Assembly: GCA_002026165.1 (NCBI GenBank)
Contig: MWOS01000195.1
Span: 18,752 to 82,751 of the forward strand
Length of the DNA stretch: 64,000 nt
From: Prochlorococcus sp. HOT208_60m_813G15
Lineage (GTDB): Bacteria; Cyanobacteriota; Cyanobacteriia; PCC-6307; Cyanobiaceae
Direction: 5' to 3'
Positions 25,300 to 35,472 of this stretch are shown in pieces (position 1 is the stretch's first letter; every line of letters starts with the position of its first letter). Position numbers and translations under genes: made by a program. The notes under the pieces were generated by a model, which was not told the origin of the DNA, ran no database searches, and saw nothing but the letters and a program-made list of their open reading frames with translations.

Positions 25300-26376
25300 T
25301 TATTTATATTCATGCATTACCTTATCAAGCCAGTTGACAACCTTGTTAGCAAATATATCTGTTGAGGCATTTTTTTCTACCCATTCTCTACATTTCTTGC
25401 GCTTTATTTTTTCAATTATTTCTACATAGGAAAGCATATTTCTTTTATCATCAGGATAAGCAAGATAGCCTGTTTGCCCATGCTTAATAATTTCACTAGG
25501 CCCTCCCCTTTTATAAGCTATGACTGGTACCCCGCAGGCTAAAGCTTCAACAACTACGTTCCCATAGGCCTCATTCCATTTCGGAGTATTTAACAATACC
25601 CTACATTTACCAAGTTCTTTTTGTAATTCATTTGTTGAGACAAAACCCATCCAATCTATGGTTCCTTGAGGAAAAGATTGTTCTATCGTTGATGCGTAGG
25701 TCTCATCCTCTTTAACTCCCCAAACTTTTAGTTTTTCACCAAGTTCATTTGCAACATAAACAGCATCCTCTAAACCTTTCTCCGGTGCCACTCTCCCAAC
25801 CCAAGCCAAAGGTCCCGTCACTGAATCTTGAAAAGTATAATTATCTAATTTAAAACCATTACCAATTATTGTTGGTTTTTTTATGAATGGATAATCATTA
25901 GCTTGAATTTTTGAATGAAAAGCAAAATTATGTGGACGTTTAGCATGTACTTTTGAGATTAAATTACTTATTGCCGAACTTTCTGAACCCATACTAATAA
26001 TATGTGCAATTGGCATCTCCACATTTAGAGTCATCCAAATAGGCAACCAATCATAAGACATGTTTAACAACACATCAGCTTTTTTTGCGATTTCTAATCC
26101 TTTTTCAAGCATTCCTGCTAAAAGTGAATTATCTGGAATGATTACGGGAGAATTATGATTTTGATGCTGCCAGCTAATTTGATCTTCACCTTCTATGAAA
26201 TGTAATTTTGCTTTTCGATTAATTGCATTTAATTTAGAATTTTTAGGAGCTATCACTTCTACTGAATGACCTAAAGAAAGCAATCCTGATACTAAAGAAT
26301 TTAAAGTTAATTCAACTCCCCCGCCTTTTCCGCTCCCAATGAAACCTATTGGAGTACTAATCAAAATTATTCGCAT
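25300..26376 (-). CDS. Glycosyltransferase family 4 (group 1)
   Basis: The 358-aa GT-B protein opens MRIILISTPIGFIGSGKGGG with the donor-side glycine-rich loop and has the GT4 C-terminal signature VVVEALACGVPVIAYKRGGPSEII near residues 275-300. VGRVAPEKGLEDAV is the usual beginning of the second Rossmann domain. It would transfer a sugar from a nucleotide donor in the cytoplasm. It lies six bases upstream of the ArnT-like gene. Confidence 0.9.
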   Translation of the reverse strand: MRIILISTPIGFIGSGKGGGVELTLNSLVSGLLSLGHSVEVIAPKNSKLNAINRKAKLHFIEGEDQISWQHQNHNSPVIIPDNSLLAGMLEKGLEIAKKADVLLNMSYDWLPIWMTLNVEMPIAHIISMGSESSAISNLISKVHAKRPHNFAFHSKIQANDYPFIKKPTIIGNGFKLDNYTFQDSVTGPLAWVGRVAPEKGLEDAVYVANELGEKLKVWGVKEDETYASTIEQSFPQGTIDWMGFVSTNELQKELGKCRVLLNTPKWNEAYGNVVVEALACGVPVIAYKRGGPSEIIKHGQTGYLAYPDDKRNMLSYVEIIEKIKRKKCREWVEKNASTDIFANKVVNWLDKVMHEYK

Positions 26377-26404
26377 TATTAAACTTTTTACACCAAGAAC
26401 CTAA

Positions 26405-27346
26405 TTAAATAGTAGTGTCTGAAAGTTTATTTTCCCATAAATTCCTTCTCTGGCTAACAAAAAATACCGAGATAAGAACAAAAACTACTCCTACCCATTG
26501 GACAATAGTAAGTCTCTCATCTAACCAGACACCTCCACTGAGAAGAGCAAATACAGGAGTTAAAAATGCCAAAGTACTAAATCCAGTTATTTCTTTATTA
26601 TTAGCAAAGTAGAAAAACAATCCATAAGCTATTGCTCCTCCAAAGATACTTGCAAATGACATGAGACTCCAATCTAATATTGACCAATTTGGGATTATTT
26701 GAAAATTTGATCGGAAGCAATGCCCAATAATTAAAGGGATACTCCCTAAAACCATATGCCATCCAGTCACTGCGACAGGATCACTTTTAGTACAGGTGAA
26801 TCTAATTAAAATTGTACCCAGTGCCATAGCTAGCGAAGCTGCAAGCATCCAAAGTTCTCCAAAGTTAAAAGCCACATCAGTCATGGACTTATTAGACATT
26901 AACCACCAATTTCCCAGAAACTCTTGCGGAACACCTAAAAATACTATTCCTCCTAAGCCAAAGAGTAAGCCCAACCACCCTATCGGATTAATCAAATTTC
27001 CGAAAATTGCCCTTGCTAAAATAGCTACCAAAAGGGGCTGAGAATCAATTAATACAGAGCCTAGACCTGCTCCGGTTTTTTCTATACCGTAAGTTAAAAA
27101 TAACTGAAAAAAAGTGGCATCGACAATTGTAAAAACAAAAAACCACTTCAAATCGCACTTATAAATTTTCAGATCTCTTTTAAACAAATATGTTGTTATT
27201 AGAACAAGCATCCCAGCAGGAAGCAATCTTAAAGAAGCGACAAATTCCGGTCCAGCGCTAGATACTAAGGGAGTCATAGCTGCCATTGAAGTCCCCCAAA
27301 GTGCAAAAGGGAGTATCATTAAAAACCAATTTAGGATTGAATTCAT
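26405..27346 (-). CDS. EamA/DMT-superfamily permease
   Basis: The 313-aa protein has about ten transmembrane helices in two repeats; the start FALWGTSMAAMTPLVSSAGPEF and the second-half FGGAIAYGLFFYFANNKEIT are typical EamA patterns. These exporters move amino acids, sugars or other metabolites. It is first in the operon with the two glycosyltransferases and divergent from sppA with 52 bases between starts. Confidence 0.88.
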   Translation of the reverse strand: MNSILNWFLMILPFALWGTSMAAMTPLVSSAGPEFVASLRLLPAGMLVLITTYLFKRDLKIYKCDLKWFFVFTIVDATFFQLFLTYGIEKTGAGLGSVLIDSQPLLVAILARAIFGNLINPIGWLGLLFGLGGIVFLGVPQEFLGNWWLMSNKSMTDVAFNFGELWMLAASLAMALGTILIRFTCTKSDPVAVTGWHMVLGSIPLIIGHCFRSNFQIIPNWSILDWSLMSFASIFGGAIAYGLFFYFANNKEITGFSTLAFLTPVFALLSGGVWLDERLTIVQWVGVVFVLISVFFVSQRRNLWENKLSDTTI

Positions 27347-27398
27347 TAGGTCTGCTGATAATCTTTTTAAAGTAGTTTCATGTATTTACCTTAAAAGA

Positions 27399-28208
27399 AT
27401 GATTTGGCCTTTTAGACGAAAGTCAAAAAATAGAATGGCTCGTATTGTAATTGATGAGCCCATTACAAGTTCAACAAGAGTTTCTGTCCTTAAAGCTCTT
27501 AAACAAATTGAGGATAGAGAATTTCCTGCTTTAATCGTGAGAATTGATTCGCCAGGGGGTACTGTTGGAGATAGCCAAGAAATATACTCTGCTATTAAAA
27601 GACTAAAGGATAAAGGTTGTAAAGTCATCGCTAGTTTTGGGAATATATCAGCATCTGGAGGTGTTTACATTGGGGTTGCATCTGACAAAATAGTTGCGAA
27701 TCCAGGCACAATTACAGGATCAATTGGTGTGATAATAAGGGGAAATAATTTATCTGAATTGCTAGATAAAGTTGGCATTAAATTCGAGGCAGTAAAAAGC
27801 GGCGTATTTAAAGATATACTTTCTCCTGATAAACCTTTGAGTGAGGAAGGTAGAGGACTGCTTCAAGGTCTAATAGATGAGAGCTACAAACAATTTACCG
27901 AAGCTGTTGCTGAAGGAAGAAATTTACCTGTTGAAGAAGTAAGAAAATTTGCTGATGGAAGAATTTTCACTGGGACTCAAGCAAAAGAATTAGGACTTGT
28001 AGATGAAATTGGAGATGAATTTTTTGCGAGGGAAGTTGCCGCAAAAATGGTTGATATCGATCCTAAGATTCAGCCCTTAACTTTTGGGAAGAAAAAAAAG
28101 AAAATACTGGGACTTATTCCTGGAAGTAAATTAATTGAAAGAGTTATCAATAATATTTCATTTGAGATTGATTCATCTAATAAAATACTTTGGTTATATA
28201 AGCCCTAA
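27399..28208 (+). CDS. sppA: Signal peptide peptidase SppA (short form, S49 family)
   Basis: The 269-aa protein has the S49 pattern: IVRIDSPGGTVGDSQEI, the catalytic serine in SASGGVYIGVASDKIVANPGT, and DGRIFTGTQAKELGLVDEIG near residue 190. It degrades leftover signal peptides or damaged membrane proteins. A clear N-terminal membrane anchor is missing (MIWPFRRKSKNRMARIVID), as in other short cyanobacterial forms. Chorismate mutase follows 19 bases downstream. Confidence 0.93.
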   Translation: MIWPFRRKSKNRMARIVIDEPITSSTRVSVLKALKQIEDREFPALIVRIDSPGGTVGDSQEIYSAIKRLKDKGCKVIASFGNISASGGVYIGVASDKIVANPGTITGSIGVIIRGNNLSELLDKVGIKFEAVKSGVFKDILSPDKPLSEEGRGLLQGLIDESYKQFTEAVAEGRNLPVEEVRKFADGRIFTGTQAKELGLVDEIGDEFFAREVAAKMVDIDPKIQPLTFGKKKKKILGLIPGSKLIERVINNISFEIDSSNKILWLYKP

Positions 28209-28227
28209 AGCAAAACAGGTATAAAAA

Positions 28228-28599
28228 ATGAAAGATAATTATAAAATTACATTTATTCGAGGCGCTACAACAGCAACTGGGAATTCTATTGAGGAAATAG
28301 AAGAAGCAGTAGTGGAGTTAATTGAAGAATTAATTTCACGAAATAGTTTAATTAAAAAAAATCTATTATCCATTACTTTCACGTCAACAAAAGATTTAGA
28401 TGCATGTTTTCCTGCTTCAATCGCAAGGAAATTTAAAGAACTTGATTCTGTAGCATTTTTAGACTGTCAACAAATGTATGTCTCTAATGATGTCTATTTT
28501 TGTATTAGATTAATGGCACAAGTTTTATTACCTCCAAATTTTCCAGTAAAGCATCCTTATTTGAGAGGCGCTGCAAAATTAAGGCCAGATAGATGTTAA
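28228..28599 (+). CDS. aroH: Chorismate mutase (AroH class)
   Basis: The 123-aa protein matches the monofunctional trimeric AroH type: FIRGATTATGNSIEEIEEAV near the start, SITFTSTKDLDACFPASIAR and, near the end, PPNFPVKHPYLRGAAKLRPD. It converts chorismate to prephenate for phenylalanine and tyrosine synthesis. Length is normal. It probably shares the sppA transcript. Confidence 0.95.
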   Translation: MKDNYKITFIRGATTATGNSIEEIEEAVVELIEELISRNSLIKKNLLSITFTSTKDLDACFPASIARKFKELDSVAFLDCQQMYVSNDVYFCIRLMAQVLLPPNFPVKHPYLRGAAKLRPDRC

Positions 28600-28666
28600 C
28601 CTTAGTAAAGAAATTTCCCAGTTTCCCTGGACAGACCTAATTATTATTTAAGAATTAATTTAATCA

Positions 28667-29245
28667 ATGTTAAAAAAAACTAAGAAACATGCTTTAAATC
28701 ATAAAATTTTTAGATTTTTTCTTATCCCCTCAATTTTATTTTTAACTCCATTCTTAAATAATACCCAAAATGTTAATGCAGCTTTAGAGTTCCAATGGGA
28801 CCAAGATTCAGGATATAGAAGATTAAAGTGGTTTCAAAAAGAAAACAAGAAAAGATTTAGAAATACAATTTATTTTTTCTTGAGGCCATCTGATAGAAAA
28901 ACTGATCTTCTAAAAATAAATTTAACCAATCCTAAACCCTTTAAAGCAAATCTAAATAAATCAAAAATTAATCTTTGTAGGGTTAGAATAGGGGGTTTCG
29001 AAGATCGAACTAAATGTCTAGAAGATATTCCAGCCGATATTGAAATTAGTACCAATAAATCATCTATGTATTCAATAGATATTTACCCATACAGCCCAAT
29101 TCCTTCTAATAAAGACAGTTATGCGATTGTATTTAAACTCAATAATCCAAACAGATCTGGACTTTATCAATTTCATTCTTATGGGCAACCTAAAGGAAAA
29201 TCAGTTTCAAGTTATTTAGGAAGCTGGACTATAATGATCGATTAA
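28667..29245 (+). CDS. DUF2808-family secreted protein (192 aa)
   Basis: A signal peptide (hydrophobic FRFFLIPSILFLTPFL, cut near VNA-ALEF) is followed by the DUF2808 pattern: LEFQWDQDSGYRRLKWFQ, YFFLRPSDRKTDLLKINLTN and PKPFKANLNKSKINLCRVRIGG. The family is cyanobacterial, periplasmic or lumenal, and of unknown function. It sits before the rpmH-rnpA block on the same strand but has its own 67-base leader. Confidence 0.82.
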   Translation: MLKKTKKHALNHKIFRFFLIPSILFLTPFLNNTQNVNAALEFQWDQDSGYRRLKWFQKENKKRFRNTIYFFLRPSDRKTDLLKINLTNPKPFKANLNKSKINLCRVRIGGFEDRTKCLEDIPADIEISTNKSSMYSIDIYPYSPIPSNKDSYAIVFKLNNPNRSGLYQFHSYGQPKGKSVSSYLGSWTIMID

Positions 29246-29275
29246 ATGATAAATTAATTATGGATAAATAAAACA

Positions 29276-29413
29276 ATGACTAAAAGAACTTTTGGCGGAA
29301 CTTCAAGAAAAAGAAAACGTGTCTCTGGTTTTAGAGTGAGAATGCGCTCTCACACTGGCAGGAGAGTTATTAAAACTAGAAGACAAAAAGGTAGGGAGAG
29401 GATAGCTGTCTAA
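29276..29413 (+). CDS. rpmH: Ribosomal protein L34
   Basis: A 45-codon frame from the ATG at 29276 reads [20 protein letters not shown] and ends GRERIAV. It is the highly basic L34 protein of the large ribosomal subunit; length (44-46) and the R-x-R-M-R-S-H-T/A-G-R core fit exactly. It begins the conserved block rpmH-rnpA-PH protein-yidC-ycf46. Confidence 0.97.
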   Translation: MTKRTFGGTSRKRKRVSGFRVRMRSHTGRRVIKTRRQKGRERIAV

Positions 29414-29425
29414 TTTAAAGATTTA

Positions 29426-29812
29426 ATGGCCTTACCTAAAAATATGCGTTTAAAAGGTCATAGGACTTTTGTTTATATACATAAAAATTCCATTAAATAT
29501 CATGGAGAATTGATGACTTTTAAAGTCGCGAGATCAAAACCAAAAATTCTTTTATCATATAATCTCAAAAATAAATCAGAAAATTTAAGGGTTGCTATAG
29601 CTGTTAGCAAAAAAGTTTCAAAAAAAGCTGTAGTTAGGAATAAAATAAGAAGACTGCTACAAGAGTGGTTATTGAATAACATTGAAAAAATTAATAACCA
29701 CAAACCTTATTGGTTACTTGTTAACCTTAAATTTGGGGATTTCTGCAACGATAAAAATAAACTTTTGGAGGAATTTCAAAAACTAATGTTCAAATCTCGT
29801 TTAATGCAATGA
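29426..29812 (+). CDS. rnpA: Ribonuclease P protein component
   Basis: The 128-aa basic protein follows rpmH by 12 bases, the near-universal order. It starts MALPKNMRLKGHRTFVYIHK and contains the RNase P signature VAIAVSKKVSKKAVVRNKIRRLLQEW (the R-N-R-x-K-R-like motif) near residues 70-95. It assists the catalytic RNA in tRNA 5' processing. Its stop overlaps the start of the PH protein gene. Confidence 0.96.
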   Translation: MALPKNMRLKGHRTFVYIHKNSIKYHGELMTFKVARSKPKILLSYNLKNKSENLRVAIAVSKKVSKKAVVRNKIRRLLQEWLLNNIEKINNHKPYWLLVNLKFGDFCNDKNKLLEEFQKLMFKSRLMQ

Positions 29813-30222
29813 TTAACATGAATGAAGAAATCTTTTATGAAGGTGGTCCTGCAAAAGGTGATTTAATAATAAATCTACTAGCAGGTATAACTATTCTTGG
29901 TTTGCCATTTACCTTTGCTGCACTTGTTAGAGCTCTGTGGCTTAGATATAAAATTACCAACAAGAAAATTACGATAGATGGTGGGTGGTTTGGTAAAAAC
30001 AAAACACAAGTTTCATTAAGTAAGATTGAAGAAATAAGATCTATTCCAAGAGGGTTTGGATCTTACGGCGATATGGTTCTTATTCTTAGTGATGGATCAA
30101 AAGTTGAAATGAAATCATTACCCCTTTTCAGAGAAAAGCAAAAATTAATTGAAGAAAATATAAATAAAAAATCGCAAATCCCAAATCTCAACGAGGTAGA
30201 AGGATTTGCTACTAAATCCTAA
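29809..30222 (+). CDS. Bacterial PH-domain membrane protein
   Basis: The 137-aa protein has two closely spaced hydrophobic stretches (LIINLLAGITILGLPFTFAALVRALW) and then a bPH_2-type domain: YKITNKKITIDGGWFGKNKTQVSL followed by SKIEEIRSIPRGFGSYGDMV. Its position between rnpA and yidC is conserved in cyanobacteria. Start is an ATG overlapping rnpA by four bases; a second in-frame ATG follows three codons later. Function is unknown; a link with membrane protein insertion is suggested only by the neighbours. Confidence 0.82.
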   Translation: MINMNEEIFYEGGPAKGDLIINLLAGITILGLPFTFAALVRALWLRYKITNKKITIDGGWFGKNKTQVSLSKIEEIRSIPRGFGSYGDMVLILSDGSKVEMKSLPLFREKQKLIEENINKKSQIPNLNEVEGFATKS

Positions 30223-30293
30223 ATTAATTAATTACAAAAACCAATTTTTCCTGTAAAATAAATGTCTATTAAATTTACACTCCCTTTAATATC

Positions 30294-31436
30294 GTGATAG
30301 GGTTCATCTCTGAAAAACTACTTATCCCTATTCTAGATTTTTTCTACGGTTTAGTTCCTAGTTATGGATTAGCAATTGTTGCTTTAACCGTTGTAATTAG
30401 AATTGCACTTTTCCCATTAAGCGCTGGTTCTATTAGAAGTGCAAGGAGAATGAAGATTGCCCAACCAGTAATGCAAAAAAGGCAAGCAGAAATAAAATCT
30501 AAGTTTTCTGGTGATCCAAAGAAACAGCAGGAAGAGTTGGGGAAACTAATGAATGAGTTTGGCAGTCCCTTAGCAGGTTGCCTTCCATTAATTGTCCAAA
30601 TGCCTGTGCTATTTGCTTTGTTTGCCACCCTAAGAGGTTCACCATTTGCTGATGTTCCGTACAATATAAATCTTAAGGTTCTTCCACAAGAACAAATTGC
30701 AGCTATAGATCCAAAACCTTACAAATCCCCAAGACACTCTATTTTTATTACAGAAAAATCACATTTCCCTGTAATAGCCACTATTCCTAATGGAACAAAA
30801 TTAGGAACAGAAGAATCAATAAAAATAAACTTACAAACAACAAATGGCAATAGCTATTCGGAAGTTTTATCTAAATACGATAATGGATCTAAATTTCTCC
30901 CTACTTGGAAGGTCTCAAAAGGCGAAGAAAATCTTAAAGTTTCCCAAGACGGTACAGTAACTGCAATTAAACCAGGTGATGCAACAATTGAAGCAAAAAT
31001 ACCTGGTTTAGCTGCTAAAAGTGGTTTTCTTTTTATTAAAGCCCTTGGTCAAGTTGGGTTTTATGTAGATGGAGCTATAAATTGGGATATTGCTGCACTT
31101 GTTGGTGCATTTGGATTAACCTTACTTCTCTCACAAGTATTATCTAGTCAAGGGATGCCTGCTAATCCACAACAATCAACAGCTAACAAAATCACCCCAG
31201 TTATGATTACTGGAATGTTTTTGTTTTTCCCCCTTCCAGCTGGTGTACTACTTTATATGGTAGTTGCAAACATTTTTCAGGCATTTCAGACATTTCTTCT
31301 TAATAAAGAAGCTCTTCCTGACAATCTACAGAAAATTTTGGATCAACAATTATTGGCCAAAAATGAAGTAATTACAACTTCTGCTTCAACCATCTCAGAT
31401 AAAAGATTACCTTTTGAACCAAATAATAAAAAATAG
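30294..31436 (+). CDS. yidC: YidC/Oxa1 membrane protein insertase (Alb3-like)
   Basis: The 380-aa protein (GTG start) opens with a transmembrane segment and [28 protein letters not shown], the YidC core, then [24 protein letters not shown], and ends with the final pair of helices ([22 protein letters not shown]). Between helices 2 and 3 (about residues 120-250) lies an extra extracytoplasmic domain whose [20 protein letters not shown] is like a Big_2 Ig-like repeat. It inserts thylakoid and plasma membrane proteins. It lies between the PH protein and ycf46. Confidence 0.95.
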   Translation: MIGFISEKLLIPILDFFYGLVPSYGLAIVALTVVIRIALFPLSAGSIRSARRMKIAQPVMQKRQAEIKSKFSGDPKKQQEELGKLMNEFGSPLAGCLPLIVQMPVLFALFATLRGSPFADVPYNINLKVLPQEQIAAIDPKPYKSPRHSIFITEKSHFPVIATIPNGTKLGTEESIKINLQTTNGNSYSEVLSKYDNGSKFLPTWKVSKGEENLKVSQDGTVTAIKPGDATIEAKIPGLAAKSGFLFIKALGQVGFYVDGAINWDIAALVGAFGLTLLLSQVLSSQGMPANPQQSTANKITPVMITGMFLFFPLPAGVLLYMVVANIFQAFQTFLLNKEALPDNLQKILDQQLLAKNEVITTSASTISDKRLPFEPNNKK

Positions 31437-31451
31437 TCTTAATCTTAAATA

Positions 31452-32918
31452 ATGGATTCTTGGTGTAAAAATTTAGAATTATTAATTAAATCAAGAACTG
31501 CATTAATTTGGATAAGAACCAAAGAAGAGGAAAGATTAGAAAAAATACTAAACTACTCTTGTGAAAAATTAAATATAAAAAGATTTATTTGCTGGGATTG
31601 TGTTAGTGGAATAAAAGGATTAATAAATGAAGAGGGTAAATTTTCTAACAATCCATTAGGCATTCTTAACTGGCTTAAAGAACAAAACTCTGAAGTATCA
31701 ACAGTACTACTAGTTAAAGATTTTCATAAATTTTATGATGATCCATCTATAAATAGAACTATTAAAGAATTATCCTCTTCTCTTAAGAAAACTAATAATA
31801 ATTTGATTATTAGTTCACATCTATTCCCTTCTTCAGAAGAACTGGATGAATTAATAGCAATCTTAAACTTACCTTTGCCTAATCAAAAAGAATTGAAAAA
31901 ACTAATTAACACAATTGCTATAAATACTAATTCAAATCTTGATGAACAAGTATTGAATGAACTTTCTATAGCTTCAAGTGGACTTACTGAAATTAAAGTA
32001 AAGCAAGTTACGGCAAAGGCACTTGCTCAAAGAGGGAAAATAAGTAAAGAAGATATTAATGATATTCTTGAAGAAAAAAAACAAGTTATAGCAAGAAGTG
32101 AGATTTTAGAATTCTTTGAAACCAAATCAAGTCAAGATGATATTGGTGGTTTAAATGTTTTAAAAGTTTGGCTTAGTCAAAGATACAGGGCTTTTTCTAG
32201 AGAGGCTAGAGATTATGGACTACCTATTCCAAAAGGAGTCTTACTTGTCGGAGCGCAAGGAACAGGTAAATCACTTACTGCAAAATCAATTTCCAAAAGT
32301 TGGTCTATGCCTCTTCTTAGGTTAGATGTGGGAAGACTATTTTCTAGCCTTGTTGGCTCAAGTGAGGCAAGAACAAGAGAAACAATATCCAGAGCAGAGG
32401 CAATGTCGCCCTGTATACTTTGGATCGATGAAATTGATAAAGGCTTTGGCGGCGATGCCAGAAGTGATGGAGGAACAAGTCAAAGGGTTTTAGCAAGTTT
32501 GCTAACCTGGATGGCTGAAAAAGAATCCCCCGTATTTGTAATTGCTACCGCTAATGCTATAGATAAGCTCCCTGCTGAATTATTAAGGAAAGGTAGGTTT
32601 GATGAAATATTCTTCCTTGATCTACCAAATTCTTCAGAAAGATTAAGTATTCTTGATTTGCACTTAAAAAAAAGAAGACCAACCTTCAGTTTCCCGCTTT
32701 CTACTATTGTTGACAGAACTGAGGGGTTCTCAGGTGCAGAACTTGAACAAGCAGTAATAGAAGGGATGCACATTTCTTTTTCTGAAAACAGAGAACTTAT
32801 GGAGAAGGATTTAATAAAGGCCGTGTCTGAATTGGTTCCCCTATCAAGAACAGCGAAAGAGCAAATTGATTTATTAAAAGAATGGTCATCCACCGGGCGG
32901 GCTCGTTCTGCATCATAA
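31452..32918 (+). CDS. ycf46: AAA+ ATPase Ycf46
   Basis: The 488-aa protein has an N-terminal region typical of Ycf46 (DSWCKNLELLIKSRTALIWI) and a C-terminal AAA domain with Walker A GAQGTGKSLTAKSI near residue 273, Walker B ILWIDEIDKGFGG near residue 325 and an arginine-finger region ELLRKGRFDEIFFLDLP. In cyanobacteria Ycf46 has been linked to inorganic carbon use and photosynthetic regulation. It follows yidC by 15 bases and may be cotranscribed. Confidence 0.92.
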   Translation: MDSWCKNLELLIKSRTALIWIRTKEEERLEKILNYSCEKLNIKRFICWDCVSGIKGLINEEGKFSNNPLGILNWLKEQNSEVSTVLLVKDFHKFYDDPSINRTIKELSSSLKKTNNNLIISSHLFPSSEELDELIAILNLPLPNQKELKKLINTIAINTNSNLDEQVLNELSIASSGLTEIKVKQVTAKALAQRGKISKEDINDILEEKKQVIARSEILEFFETKSSQDDIGGLNVLKVWLSQRYRAFSREARDYGLPIPKGVLLVGAQGTGKSLTAKSISKSWSMPLLRLDVGRLFSSLVGSSEARTRETISRAEAMSPCILWIDEIDKGFGGDARSDGGTSQRVLASLLTWMAEKESPVFVIATANAIDKLPAELLRKGRFDEIFFLDLPNSSERLSILDLHLKKRRPTFSFPLSTIVDRTEGFSGAELEQAVIEGMHISFSENRELMEKDLIKAVSELVPLSRTAKEQIDLLKEWSSTGRARSAS

Positions 32919-33044
32919 TTAAAATTTAATTCAATAAAAAAGTTATTTAAGTTAGGAATCATGAATTAAGTTAATTTTTTATCAAAAATCCCTAATAATG
33001 ATTTGAGATTAACTATCTTAATTAAGGTATAGAAAAAAAAAAGA

Positions 33045-34322
33045 GTGTTAGATCAAAAATTTATAAGGGAAAATCCAACTTCTGTTGAAGAAAATTTATC
33101 CTTAAGAGGAAAAGTTTTTAAAATATCTCACATACACGAATTAACATTAAAAAAAAAAGAAATTGACATAGAAATATCAATTCTTCAATCAGAGAGTAAA
33201 AAATTAAGCAAATTAATCGGTCAAATAATTGGCAATTCCCAAAATATCAATTCCCTAGAACTAGATGATTTAAAGAAAAAGGGGAATGAGTTGAGAATCA
33301 AAATCTCTGAGCTTGAAGAGAAACAAAGGTTATTAGATAAAAAAGTTGATGATGAGATTTATAATTTACCAAATTTCCCTAGCAAAGATGCGCCTATTGG
33401 AAAAGATGAAAATGATAATGTACTAGTAAAAACTTGGGGAGACCCTTTAAAAATTGAAAACCCAAAGTCGCATTGGGAAATAGGCGAAGGTCTTAATCTT
33501 TTTGATTCTATAAAATCAACAACAATATCAAAAAGTCGTTTTATTACACTTATTGGTGACGGCGCCAGATTAGAGAGGGCATTAATAAACTTTATGATCG
33601 ATATGCATTCTAAAAATGGGTATTTAGAGTTAATGCCTCCAGCTTTAGTAAATTCAGAAAGTCTAAGGGGATCTGGACAATTACCTAAATTCTCAAATGA
33701 AAGTTTTAAATGCTCCAATGACGATTTATGGCTTTCTCCAACAGCTGAAGTCCCTATAACTGGTTTTCATAGAAATGAGATTATTGATCCCGAGCAGTTA
33801 CCTATAAAATATGTTGCATATAGTCCATGCTTTAGAAGAGAAGCAGGAAGTTATGGAAGAGATACTAAAGGTTTAATAAGACTACATCAGTTTAATAAGG
33901 TTGAGCTATATTGGTTTTGTGACCCAACTAAATCTTTAGAGGCTCATAAAAAAATTACTTCTGATGCAGAAAGTATACTTAAAAAGCTCAATTTACCCTA
34001 TAGAGTAGTAGATATTTGTACTGGAGACTTAGGCTTTTCTTCTAGTAGAACTTTTGATCTTGAAGTATGGCTACCAAATAGTAATTGTTATAGAGAAATT
34101 TCAAGTTGCAGTAATTGTTTAGATTTTCAAGCCCGCAGATCGTCTATAAGAACAAAAATTGATAAAAAAAATACATATTTACATACACTAAATGGCAGTG
34201 GTGTTGCCATTGGAAGAACAATGGCTGCAATTCTTGAAAATGGCCAACAAAATGATGGGAGCGTTAAAATTCCAGATGCTTTAGTTCCATATTTTGGATC
34301 AAATTTTTTAAAAACTACTTAA
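33045..34322 (+). CDS. serS: Seryl-tRNA synthetase
   Basis: The 425-aa protein (TTG start) has the N-terminal coiled-coil arm (about residues 30-105, [20 protein letters not shown]) and the class II core: [41 protein letters not shown] (motif 2) and [18 protein letters not shown] (motif 3). It charges tRNA-Ser, one of which lies at 11405-11490. Length is normal. The rseP gene follows after nine bases. Confidence 0.98.
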   Translation: MLDQKFIRENPTSVEENLSLRGKVFKISHIHELTLKKKEIDIEISILQSESKKLSKLIGQIIGNSQNINSLELDDLKKKGNELRIKISELEEKQRLLDKKVDDEIYNLPNFPSKDAPIGKDENDNVLVKTWGDPLKIENPKSHWEIGEGLNLFDSIKSTTISKSRFITLIGDGARLERALINFMIDMHSKNGYLELMPPALVNSESLRGSGQLPKFSNESFKCSNDDLWLSPTAEVPITGFHRNEIIDPEQLPIKYVAYSPCFRREAGSYGRDTKGLIRLHQFNKVELYWFCDPTKSLEAHKKITSDAESILKKLNLPYRVVDICTGDLGFSSSRTFDLEVWLPNSNCYREISSCSNCLDFQARRSSIRTKIDKKNTYLHTLNGSGVAIGRTMAAILENGQQNDGSVKIPDALVPYFGSNFLKTT

Positions 34323-34331
34323 TATAAAAAA

Positions 34332-35411
34332 ATGAATGTTTTAACGTCAATAACAGTTCTGGGATTTCTCATTTTTTTTCATGAGATGGGTCATTTTTTG
34401 GCAGCAATTCTACAAGGTATTTATGTTGATGGATTTTCAATTGGTTTTGGACCCTCAATAATTCAAAAAAAATATAAAGATATCACTTATTCTTTTAGAG
34501 CATTTCCTTTAGGAGGATTTGTTTCGTTCCCTGATGAAGAACTAAACAATATTGACCCTAAAGATCCAAATCTCCTAAAAAACAGACCTATAATTCAAAG
34601 AATTATAGTTATCTCAGCTGGTGTATTTGCTAACTTAATACTTGCCTACACCATCTTAATTATAAATGTAACAACAATAGGGATACCATTTGATCCAGAA
34701 CCAGGTATTTTAGTTCTTGCTACTCAGCCCGAAAAGGCTGCCTCGCTTGCAGGCTTAAAATCAGGAGATAAAATCCTAGAAATTGAAAATACTATCCTAG
34801 GCGTTGGTGATCAAGCTGTTTCCACATTAGTAAAAAAGATTCAAAACTCATCAGAAGATCCAGTTTTAATAAAGATTGAGAGAGATGGAATTTTCAAAAA
34901 TTTAACTCTGGTACCAAAGAATGTTGATGGAAAAGGAACAATAGGTGCTCAATTACAACCTAACATTAGAAAAGAAACTAAGAAAACAAAAAACCTTTAC
35001 GAACTTTTTAAATACACTAATAATGAGTTTTCATCTCTTTTGGTAAAAACAATTCAAGGTTATAGAGGATTAATAACAAACTTCGCTTCAACAGCCCAAC
35101 AATTAAGCGGTCCGGTCAAAATAGTAGAAATTGGTGCTCAATTATCACAACAAGGAGGTACAGGGATATTACTATTTGCGGCTTTAATTTCTATTAATTT
35201 AGCGGTTCTTAATTCATTGCCTTTACCACTTTTAGATGGCGGACAACTTGTTTTCACATTAATTGAGGGTTTTCGAGGGAAACCTGTACCGGTAAAGATT
35301 CAAATGTTTGTTACTCAATCAAGTTTTTTTCTTTTAGTTGGATTAAGTGTACTTCTCATCATTAGAGATACTAGTCAACTTTTAATCGTGCAAAGACTAT
35401 TAAACCAATAA
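34332..35411 (+). CDS. rseP: RIP zinc metalloprotease (RseP/S2P-like)
   Basis: The 359-aa membrane protein has the site-2 protease zinc motif HEMGH at residues 17-21, a central PDZ domain (PEKAASLAGLKSGDKILEIEN) and the distal NSLPLPLLDGGQL motif near residue 295. It cuts transmembrane segments in regulated intramembrane proteolysis, often of anti-sigma factors. Four transmembrane helices are expected. It follows serS by nine bases. Confidence 0.94.
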   Translation: MNVLTSITVLGFLIFFHEMGHFLAAILQGIYVDGFSIGFGPSIIQKKYKDITYSFRAFPLGGFVSFPDEELNNIDPKDPNLLKNRPIIQRIIVISAGVFANLILAYTILIINVTTIGIPFDPEPGILVLATQPEKAASLAGLKSGDKILEIENTILGVGDQAVSTLVKKIQNSSEDPVLIKIERDGIFKNLTLVPKNVDGKGTIGAQLQPNIRKETKKTKNLYELFKYTNNEFSSLLVKTIQGYRGLITNFASTAQQLSGPVKIVEIGAQLSQQGGTGILLFAALISINLAVLNSLPLPLLDGGQLVFTLIEGFRGKPVPVKIQMFVTQSSFFLLVGLSVLLIIRDTSQLLIVQRLLNQ

Positions 35412-35472
35412 ATAAATTTTTAAAACTGTTAGTCAACCTGTTAATATAGTTTTAACTTTAAATTTTTTTTAA

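Noticed and set aside
28600..28666. A possible terminator hairpin CCAG-TTTCC-CTGG after aroH
   Set aside because: The stem is only four base pairs and no T run follows.
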